8,519 bases of DNA from Bacteroidota bacterium (GTDB lineage Bacteria > Bacteroidota > Bacteroidia > Bacteroidales > VadinHA17). This document shows, one piece after another, positions 1 through 4,320 of the stretch. The position numbers were made by a program, and so were the translations under genes. The notes below the pieces were generated by a model, which had not been told where the DNA came from, ran no database searches, and saw nothing but the letters and a program-made list of their open reading frames with translations. The DNA lies in the NCBI GenBank assembly GCA_030628785.1, contig DAOVQI010000119.1:1-8519 (forward strand), read 5' to 3'. The first letter of the stretch is position 1, and each line of letters begins with the position of its first letter.

Positions 1-182
1 AACGTAAATATACATATAATATTAAAATGCAAAATTATAATTTTTTTCTGATGTTATTACTTTTAAATGTGCTCCTTTAATCTTCACTAATCACTTTTAT
101 ATTATATTTTTTATGGTCTGGTTTCATGTTTTTATTTATTAACTAAAACAATTGATAATGAGATATTTAGGCTTTTTTTGAC
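1..182. other. AT-rich gene-free segment
   Basis: This stretch is strongly AT-rich with long T and A runs, and every reading frame is soon interrupted by stops. I see no gene, terminator or clear promoter in it. It lies directly beside the palindrome and DnaA-box-like cluster at 183-226, so it could be an easily melted region, but that is inference. It may equally be ordinary intergenic DNA. Confidence 0.6.
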
Positions 183-226
183 TTATTAACAATTGTTAAT
201 AACCTATGTGAATACTTTGTTGACAA
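183..226. promoter_or_regulatory. 20-bp perfect palindrome with clustered DnaA-box-like nonamers
   Basis: Bases 183-202 read TTATTAACAATTGTTAATAA, a perfect 20-bp palindrome. Each half is a 9-mer (TTATTAACA and its inverse TGTTAATAA at 194-202), two mismatches from the classical DnaA box TTATCCACA. Two further reverse-oriented look-alikes follow: TGTGAATAC (207-215) and TGTTGACAA (218-226), at 13- and 11-base steps, roughly one helical turn. The AT-rich stretch to the left could be an unwinding region. Alternatives are an operator for a dimeric repressor acting on the promoter at 242-273, or chance in AT-rich DNA. The palindrome is certain; its role is not. Confidence 0.45.
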
Positions 227-241
227 GGAATAATTAAAATG

Positions 242-273
242 TTTGGTGGGGATGAAATGAGTATTTATATTTG
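242..273 (+). promoter_or_regulatory. Bacteroidota-type promoter of the structured RNA unit
   Basis: A TTTG at 242-245 (-33 element) and TATATTTG at 266-273 (-7 element, consensus TAnnTTTG) are separated by 20 bases, a very good match to the primary sigma promoter known from Bacteroides. Transcription would start near 279-282. No convincing ORF begins downstream before 784, while a terminator lies at 668-712, so the expected product is an RNA of about 430 nt. Confidence 0.65.
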
Positions 274-279
274 TTCATA

Positions 280-712
280 CCAAGTGAGTGATAAAAGGCA
301 GGCTTGAGAAGCGCTGATACGGAAAAGGGAAACTTGCAAAAGTGGAACCAGACCGAATCACAGCCATCGCAGCCAGATTCTTCGGAATCTACTTCTTTGG
401 TTGAGCTTCAAAAGGAGGACTTGGGAACGTTTTCCTGGCAACAGGAGAACCGGAACAAATTCAGCTCATAAGGGTCATGTTCGCAAGAACTGGGTGCTTA
501 TGAGTCCTTTAAAGAGCCAGAGCCTGGAAATGCAAAACTTGAGAAAGTGGCGCATCACCAGTTTCAGAAACCGGAAGGAGACTATCTGAAAAGGATATAA
601 CCGGAAAGTGGAAGTCATAATAACCGTAACTTGGCGCTTTCTGGGTCTTACGGGATTTAGAAAAGTGGAAGAGGGAGTTAATCGTTTAGATTAGTTCCCT
701 CTTCGTGTTTTT
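280..712 (+). ncRNA. candidate large structured non-coding RNA (about 430 nt)
   Basis: I do not recognise a known RNA family. The unit is bounded by a promoter (242-273) and an intrinsic terminator (668-712), and its reading frames are short with no plausible start. By eye it folds extensively. Stem 346-352/396-402 encloses hairpin 375-390 with a UUCG tetraloop. Stem 414-421/503-510 encloses two hairpins: 429-450 (9 bp, one G-U, GCAA loop) and about 465-504 (GTTC-GCAA-GAAC tip). Two near-identical 16-mers at 330-345 and 535-550 read AAACTT-GNRA-AAGTGG and differ only inside the GNRA loop (GCAA versus GAGA). AAGCGC (309-314) and ACGG (319-322) can pair with GCGCTT (634-639) and CCGT (624-627), closing the whole domain. 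CCGG 571-574/601-604 adds another stem. There are 18 GGA triplets between 321 and 676, and AACCGGAA occurs three times. RNase P RNA, tmRNA and group II intron hallmarks were not found. Exact ends are inferred. Confidence 0.65.
668..712 (+). terminator. strong intrinsic terminator of the structured RNA
   Basis: Bases 668-683 pair with 689-704 over 16 continuous positions, including two adjacent wobbles (G677-T695 and T678-G694), with a 5-base loop GTTTA. GTG and five T residues (708-712) follow. Wobble pairs that stay paired only as RNA, and only in the plus-strand transcript, support plus-strand use. Confidence 0.85.
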
Positions 713-726
713 AAATACCAGGTAAC

Positions 727-758
727 TTTGGAGATTTTAAAAAAAAAATGTATATTGA
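727..758 (+). promoter_or_regulatory. probable promoter of the HExxH gene
   Basis: TTTG at 727-730 is followed after 20 bases by TATATTGA at 751-758, close to but not identical with the TAnnTTTG consensus. Its position just after the terminator and about 25 bases ahead of the start codon at 784 is sensible. The leader also contains a minimal ATG-TAA pair (777-782) one base before the real ATG. Confidence 0.4.
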
Positions 759-783
759 AATTTAATTACAAAAAAAATGTAAA

Positions 784-1581
784 ATGGCTAAATCGGATAC
801 CAGAAAAACCAAGGCCTGGGAGATAAAATATGCTATTTGGGAAAAAAAGGAGTACAATGAAAGCATTGCTTTGGTTATTGATCAAATAGCTGATGAAATT
901 TCCATGTTGATTCCGGGAGGACCACCACTCGGGTTTAAGCCGGTTATTTTGGTTAATGCCTTATATTATGATCACCGGCTCTACTGGCCTTTAAATCAAG
1001 AATATTATAAAATAGGTTTGGATGTTGGACATATCACTTTTGGAAGAACAACCTATCAGTTTACTCATGAATTGGCACATATCTATTGTGATCCAAGAGT
1101 TATCAATTGGTTTATTGAAATTATTTGTCATGTTGCATCATTTTACTTCTTGGATTTTCTGTCCGAAAAGTGGGAAAATCAACCCCACGATTCAGATTAC
1201 TATAAAAATTTCGATGTATTTAATAATTTCAAAAATGAAATATTAAGGGAAGCGGTTGATAAAGTCGATCTTTATCAATTCCAGGTGTCCGGTGATTGGC
1301 TGAAAAAAGAAATAAGAAAAATCCACAATGAACGAACCCTTGGAAACCGGATTATATACAACATCATTGCAATGGAGATATTGCCTTTGTTTAAAGAATT
1401 TAAAGAAGGTTGGCAAACATTACCTTATATCGGTGGTAGTTCTGTCCCACCACCTCCTGAAAATCTGGAGGATTTAACCACCAACAAGGAAGTTTTACCC
1501 GATTTTGATAAGTTATATCAAATTGTTCCCGAAGATCTCAAACCTTTTGTTAAGAAACTTTTAGAAAAAATTTGGTATTAA
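784..1581 (+). CDS. HExxH-motif protein, putative zinc metallopeptidase-like, uncharacterised
   Basis: 265 residues, no signal peptide, so probably cytoplasmic. The key feature is HELAH at residues 95-99 within FTHELAHIYCDP, the HExxH zinc-binding signature of gluzincin-type metallopeptidases. Glu112, 13 residues after the second His in NWFIEIICHVAS, is a plausible third ligand, in a helix resembling the E-x-x-C/H-x-x-AS segment often seen after such motifs. Residues 217-228 form a Gly/Pro-rich hinge (SSVPPPP), followed by an acidic then basic tail. There is no Shine-Dalgarno sequence, as usual in this phylum. The start is chosen because ATG follows the likely promoter and the A-rich leader; an upstream ATG stops immediately. 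The gene stands alone between the candidate RNA and a repeat-rich spacer. I do not recognise the family by name. Catalytic activity is inferred from the motif only, and substrate is unknown. Confidence 0.8.
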   Translation: MAKSDTRKTKAWEIKYAIWEKKEYNESIALVIDQIADEISMLIPGGPPLGFKPVILVNALYYDHRLYWPLNQEYYKIGLDVGHITFGRTTYQFTHELAHIYCDPRVINWFIEIICHVASFYFLDFLSEKWENQPHDSDYYKNFDVFNNFKNEILREAVDKVDLYQFQVSGDWLKKEIRKIHNERTLGNRIIYNIIAMEILPLFKEFKEGWQTLPYIGGSSVPPPPENLEDLTTNKEVLPDFDKLYQIVPEDLKPFVKKLLEKIWY

Positions 1582-1833
1582 CAGATTGTAGAGTCGAATT
1601 GTATTCGGCTGGGAAAAGACCTGGCAGAGTTTGGAGAACATGGCAGAGTCGGAAAGAAAGCAGGAAGGGCCGTACAAGTAGTTATGAAAGGAGCAGGAAT
1701 CTTGAAGAAGTCTGCAGTCCCGAAAAAACAGAAATCTTTGATTTCATATTTTTTTGAGGATCCTCGAAAATTAACGCAAATCAGAGATTTTCTAATTTTC
1801 GGGATAGGTAGTCTACAGTCTCCAGTAAGATAG
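1582..1833 (+). other. in-frame open continuation after the HExxH gene, no clear start
   Basis: Directly after the TAA at 1579-1581 the same frame stays open for 83 codons to a TAG at 1831-1833. The translated stretch is rich in Gly, Lys and Arg (GRVGKKAGRAVQ around 1642-1677). The first in-frame ATG is at 1684 and would give only 49 residues, ending ISYFFEDPRKLTQIRDF and about a dozen more residues. It has no ribosome-binding signal. It could be a decayed C-terminal extension lost by a nonsense change, a small unannotated gene, or a chance open frame. The last third overlaps the hairpin at 1763-1803, which argues against coding. Confidence 0.25.
1763..1803. repeat. long AT-rich inverted repeat (hairpin)
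   Basis: CGAAAATTA (1765-1773) is perfectly inverted as TAATTTTCG (1793-1801), extended outward by a T-G wobble and a C-G pair. Inside, AAATC (1778-1782) pairs with GATTT (1786-1790) around a 3-base loop. No T-run follows, so it is a poor intrinsic terminator on the plus strand. It may be an extragenic palindrome or an RNA-stability hairpin for the HExxH mRNA. The 10-bp palindrome GAGGATCCTC lies at its left border. Confidence 0.5.
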
Positions 1834-1847
1834 CAAAGCGCAAAATT

Positions 1848-1922
1848 GGGGGTGGTTGTTTAACTAAGAATCAACCACCTCCCCCTCCCGTTGGTCGGGT
1901 ACTCCTCCTTTCTAAGAAGGAG
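1848..1922. repeat. C/G-rich palindromic intergenic element
   Basis: Three hairpins are stacked here. GGGGGTGGTTG (1848-1858) pairs with CAACCACC plus CCC (1872-1883) with one bulged T. CCCG (1887-1890) pairs with CGGG (1896-1899). CTCCTT (1905-1910) pairs with AAGGAG (1917-1922). The plus strand is strongly C-rich, unlike the AT-rich surroundings. It resembles the CACCTCCCCCTCC...AAGGAG type intergenic repeats I associate with Bacteroidota genomes; that comparison is from memory and needs a genome search. Confidence 0.5.
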
Positions 1923-1934
1923 AATTTTAAGAAC

Positions 1935-2112
1935 TGCTCTGAAAATCCGAAATACGGAACTCGAAACATGGAACCCAGAATCCATAACTGTAACTCGTAT
2001 CATGGAACCAGAACGTTTGGTTGGAACGAAGTGGAAACCAAACTTCACGAACAGGTTGTGGGAAGGCTTGTGGGAGTGAGTAAACTTGAAACTATAAACC
2101 AAAGACCAATTC
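1935..2112. repeat. degenerate word-repeat spacer upstream of the SRAP gene
   Basis: From about 1945 to 2013 the DNA is a chain of loosely repeated words of the type CGAAAyaCGGAACTCG, CATGGAACC (twice, 1967-1975 and 2001-2009) and TAACTsGTA. It continues into an 8-bp inverted repeat, GTTTGGTT (2015-2022) with AACCAAAC (2036-2043). No protein-like frame is convincing on either strand. I could not pick out a clean TAnnTTTG promoter close to the gene at 2113. Confidence 0.4.
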
Positions 2113-2835
2113 ATGTGTTTTACAGTTAACCTGAACATCGTCAAGGAGGAAATGGAAAGAAGATTTAATAAGAAACTCCTTGATCCGGATGAATACAGAC
2201 CCAGCTATTACTACTCTGCTTTTGCTTTACCTAAACTTCCTGTAATTTGTTCAAACTCACCTGAGTATATCAAACTTTTTCAATGGGGCTTAATTCCTTA
2301 TTGGATCAAAGATGAAGATCAGGCCAGCAGCATCCGGACAAAAACCTTTAACGCAAAGGCAGAAACCCTCACGGAAAAGCCCTCTTATAAAGCACCGGTC
2401 AGGTCAAAACGATGTTTGATTTTATCACGGGGGTTTTATGAGTGGCAAAGCATGAATAACAGAAAATACCCTTATTATATCTATCTGAAAGATGATCAGA
2501 TTTGTACTTTTGCAGGGATATTTGATACCTGGAAAAACAAGAATACTGGTGAAGTCCATAATACGTTCAGCCTGATTACAACAGAAGCTAACCCGCTGAT
2601 GGCAAAAATTCATAATCTCAAAAAACGAATGCCGGTCATACTTGAACCGGATAAAGAGCAGGAATGGCTGGATACCAGCCGCCCTCTGGACGATTCGCTT
2701 AAACTTCTAAAACCCCTGGATCAAAATCTTATGAGGGCTCATACCATTTCGCGACTAATAACTCAGAAAGGGGTTGATAAAAATACACCGGAATTGATTA
2801 AACCTTATGACTATAACGATCCATCCCTTAATTAA
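2113..2835 (+). CDS. SRAP-domain protein (YedK/HMCES family), abasic-site DNA-protein crosslinker
   Basis: 240 residues, one full SRAP domain of typical length. Members remove the initiator Met and use Cys2 to form a thiazolidine crosslink with abasic sites in single-stranded DNA, shielding them from breakage. The active-site set is present: Cys2 (MCFTV), Asn80 in RTKTFNAKAET, Glu110 in GFYEWQ and His167 in KIHNLKKRMPVIL, matching Cys2, Asn75, Glu105 and His160 of E. coli YedK. Other family blocks are QWGLIPYW (57-64), RCLILSRGFYEW (100-111) and FSLITTEAN (152-160). The essential Cys2 fixes the start at 2113; no Shine-Dalgarno is seen. The usual MCGR opening is replaced by MCFT, so the Gly-Arg pair is missing. 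The gene is transcribed towards the minus-strand TonB-like gene, across a repeat-filled spacer. Cytoplasmic; SOS linkage is family knowledge and no LexA box is visible. Confidence 0.93.
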   Translation: MCFTVNLNIVKEEMERRFNKKLLDPDEYRPSYYYSAFALPKLPVICSNSPEYIKLFQWGLIPYWIKDEDQASSIRTKTFNAKAETLTEKPSYKAPVRSKRCLILSRGFYEWQSMNNRKYPYYIYLKDDQICTFAGIFDTWKNKNTGEVHNTFSLITTEANPLMAKIHNLKKRMPVILEPDKEQEWLDTSRPLDDSLKLLKPLDQNLMRAHTISRLITQKGVDKNTPELIKPYDYNDPSLN

Positions 2836-2939
2836 TGACTAAAATGAGCTAAAATGCCTAAAATGAAGAGGAAGTTAAAAGTGAACTAAAGTTGAGAAGA
2901 AGTTTAAAGTGAACTAAAGTGACTAAAGTGAGTAACCTG
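2836..2939. repeat. word-repeat block 1 (CTAAARTG type)
   Basis: Beginning right at the SRAP stop codon, six copies of a CTAAARTG core (GACTAAAATGA, GCTAAAATGC, CCTAAAATGA, AACTAAAGTTGA, AACTAAAGTGA, GACTAAAGTGA) run at about 10-12-base spacing near each end of the block, with A/G-rich filler in between. The block is the reverse complement of the pattern in blocks 2 and 3. The 18-mer at 2914-2931 is exactly inverted at 3138-3155, so a transcript running through both could form a long stem. Confidence 0.75.
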
Positions 2940-2963
2940 CCTAAAGGCCGACAGGGTCGCAGA

Positions 2964-3017
2964 GTCTAAGGGTCCAAAGGTCTAAGAGTCCAAGGGAAAA
3001 TATTTTCACTCTTAGAC
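2964..3017. repeat. 16-bp tandem repeat with 10-bp inverted repeat
   Basis: GTCTAAGGGTCCAAAG (2964-2979) is followed directly by GTCTAAGAGTCCAAGG (2980-2995), 14 of 16 identical. GTCTAAGAGT (2980-2989) is perfectly inverted as ACTCTTAGAC (3008-3017), with the palindrome GAAAATATTTTC (2996-3007) in the loop. It sits between the convergent SRAP and TonB-like genes and could slow transcription from either side, but lacks a proper T-tract. Confidence 0.6.
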
Positions 3018-3079
3018 TTTCGACTGTTTGACGGTTTTAATGACCATCGTATAACAATTGAATGACCCTATTAAATAAA

Positions 3080-3112
3080 TTGACCTTTCGACCTTTGACT
3101 TTTCGACTTTTA
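3080..3112. repeat. TTGACCTTTCGAC-type word repeats
   Basis: Repeated ACCTTTCGAC, CCTTTGAC, TTTTCGAC words occur head to tail, with a related TTTCGACTGTTTGACGG at 3018-3034. Between them (3035-3079) I see nothing. These are degenerate intergenic simple repeats without coding potential. Confidence 0.5.
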
Positions 3113-3116
3113 TTAT

Positions 3117-3187
3117 TTTAGTCACTTTAAACTTTAGTCACTTTAGTCACTTTAGGCACTTCTTCATTTAGTCATTTCTTTTAGTGT
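3117..3187. repeat. word-repeat block 2 (TTTAGTCACTT type)
   Basis: Five copies of TTTAGKCACTT or a close variant (TTTAGTCATTT) lie head to tail just beyond the 3' end of the minus-strand TonB-like gene. Bases 3140-3171 are identical over 32 bp to 4175-4206 in block 3, same orientation. The block is inverted relative to block 1. Confidence 0.75.
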
Positions 3188-3201
3188 AACAGTATTAAAA
3201 T

Positions 3202-3945
3202 TTATTGAGCTACAAAATGATAGGTAAGAGTCCCTTTTTGTCGTATGGTCGCAGAGAGACTTGCATTGAACTTTGACCTTAATGCGGCTGTTTTTGCAGC
3301 ATCATATAAACAATAATCATCCGCGGAAGATTCTTCCTTTATAACATTGACTGAAAGAACAAAGCCTTTTTGATCTACAATAATGGCCAGAACAACTTTT
3401 CCATCTCCTTCGCATTTATATATGGGTAAAAGAAGTCTTTTGTGATTTCGCCCGGGCAAATTATAATAGATACGGGTGAGGCCGCTGTAGGATGCCGCCA
3501 TTTCAGCAGATGAAAGACTATCCTCTTCTTCCGGTTGCGATTGGTCTTTAAAGGTTGTCTCTCCTGGAAGAAATGCGTCCTGTATCCTGTTTTTTTCTTG
3601 TTCAAGAAAATTATCTTCAGAGATTTCACCACTGGCAATTAACTCTTCTTTGATCTGATTTATGTATTCATCAATATTAAAATCTTCATCCGCAGTACTT
3701 GCAATGTTTGCAGCTATGTTAGCCCAGTATTCCTCATTATCAAGCATTTCCACCAACCTTTCCGGAATTTCCAAAAGATCAGGTTCATTCTTTTCTTCAA
3801 TGGATTCAAAACTAATCAGCACCGCTTTGGTTCTCAACTGGTTAGTGGTGGAAAGCTTGATCAACATGAATATTATAGCAATAATCAAATGAACGATAAT
3901 CGTACCCAGAATGCCATAAATATGTCGCTCAAAAAAACCTTTCAT
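3202..3945 (-). CDS. TonB-family (energy transducer TonB-like) protein
   Basis: 247 residues from the ATG at 3945-3943; a TTG five codons upstream (3960) is possible but less likely. The order is a short basic N-terminus, one transmembrane helix (about residues 9-30, IYGILGTIIVHLIIAIIFML), a long linker (40-165), and a C-terminal TonB-like beta-alpha-beta domain (about 170-247). That domain has GDGKVVLAIIVDQKGFVLSV, then an A-A-rich helix and a final KGTLTYHF strand, the usual G-x-V-x-v-x-I-x-VD-x-x-G pattern. TonB proteins sit in the inner membrane and pass proton-motive-force energy from ExbB/ExbD to outer-membrane receptors. Two oddities: the linker is acidic (EEEDS, many Glu/Asp) rather than Pro/Lys-rich, and no exbB, exbD or SusC-like gene is in the window. 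Cys178 and Cys212 could form a periplasmic disulphide. Its partner receptor, or a different envelope role, is unknown. Confidence 0.75.
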   Translation of the reverse strand: MKGFFERHIYGILGTIIVHLIIAIIFMLIKLSTTNQLRTKAVLISFESIEEKNEPDLLEIPERLVEMLDNEEYWANIAANIASTADEDFNIDEYINQIKEELIASGEISEDNFLEQEKNRIQDAFLPGETTFKDQSQPEEEDSLSSAEMAASYSGLTRIYYNLPGRNHKRLLLPIYKCEGDGKVVLAIIVDQKGFVLSVNVIKEESSADDYCLYDAAKTAALRSKFNASLSATIRQKGTLTYHFVAQ

Positions 3946-4140
3946 TGTGTGCTTTAACAATTTTATTTAGTATGAAATTTTCCGAAAGCTTCTTCCCTGT
4001 GTGAAAATATACGAATGGAGTTGCAAAAACAGTTGCAAATGCGAAAGTATAAATAATTCTTCGATTTAGATTATTTTAGGCATTCCAGGCATTTCAGATC
4101 CCGATCAGCCAACTGACGGATCATAAAAGTGTAGTCTCAT
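3946..4140. other. upstream region of the TonB-like gene with tandem GTTGCAAA and a hairpin
   Basis: The minus-strand promoter should be here. On that strand TATATTTT (about 4008-4015 in plus coordinates) is one base off TAnnTTTG, without a well-spaced TTTG. Just upstream of it GTTGCAAA occurs twice, at 4020-4027 and 4032-4039, a 12-bp period that could be an operator for a side-by-side DNA-binding protein. A hairpin at 4097-4122 pairs GAT-CCG-TCAG with CTGA-CGG-ATC around a CCAA loop, with two single-base bulges. No gene is present. Confidence 0.3.
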
Positions 4141-4243
4141 TAACTTTAGGCACTTCTTTATTTAGTCACTTTCAACTTTAGTCACTTTAGGCACTTCTTC
4201 ATTTAGGCACTTTAGTCACTTCTTTATTTAGTCACTTCTTTTT
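4141..4243. repeat. word-repeat block 3 (TTTAGTCACTT / TTTAGGCACTT)
   Basis: Seven TTTAGKCACTT copies are arranged in larger units of the form TTTAGGCACTTCTTyA. The block lies between the divergent TonB-like and AEC genes and ends about 40 bases before the predicted AEC promoter. It shares 32 identical bases (4175-4206) with block 2, so the pair flanks the TonB-like gene as direct repeats about 1 kb apart. Confidence 0.75.
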
Positions 4244-4281
4244 TATGCATTATTTCCGGGATAATAGCATACTTAATTCTT

Positions 4282-4313
4282 TTTAGGTAATCCGAATTAA
4301 ACGAATATATTTG
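4282..4313 (+). promoter_or_regulatory. promoter of the AEC transporter gene, likely giving a leaderless mRNA
   Basis: TATATTTG at 4306-4313 matches the TAnnTTTG -7 element exactly, and TTTA at 4282-4285 is one base from the TTTG -33 element at a 20-base spacing. Transcription should start 5-8 bases after the -7 element, about 4318-4321, while the start codon is at 4321. Confidence 0.6.
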
Positions 4314-4320
4314 TAGCAAC

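Noticed and set aside
330..400. Protein-like frame (AKVEPDRITAIAARFFG...) as a decayed gene
   Set aside because: Only about two dozen codons before a stop, no start codon, and it overlaps the UUCG hairpin.
401..589. 62-codon frame starting TTG inside the structured region
   Set aside because: No ribosome-binding context, odd composition, and it runs through several hairpins; RNA structure explains the DNA better.
280..712. RNase P RNA, tmRNA or group II intron
   Set aside because: No conserved RNase P core, no tRNA-like ends, no domain V-like GAGC...GTTC hairpin and no reverse transcriptase gene.
1763..1803. Integron attC site
   Set aside because: No paired RYYYAAC/GTTRRRY boxes and no cassette-like arrangement.
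1860..2144. Minus-strand 94-codon frame over the spacer before the SRAP gene
   Set aside because: It covers palindromic and word-repeat DNA and overlaps the start of the well-supported SRAP gene.
3140..4206. Insertion sequence flanked by repeats
   Set aside because: The enclosed gene is TonB-like, no transposase is present, and the repeats are part of a wider word-repeat family.
2836..4243. CRISPR array
   Set aside because: Words are about 11 bp, degenerate and without regular unique spacers; no cas gene is present.
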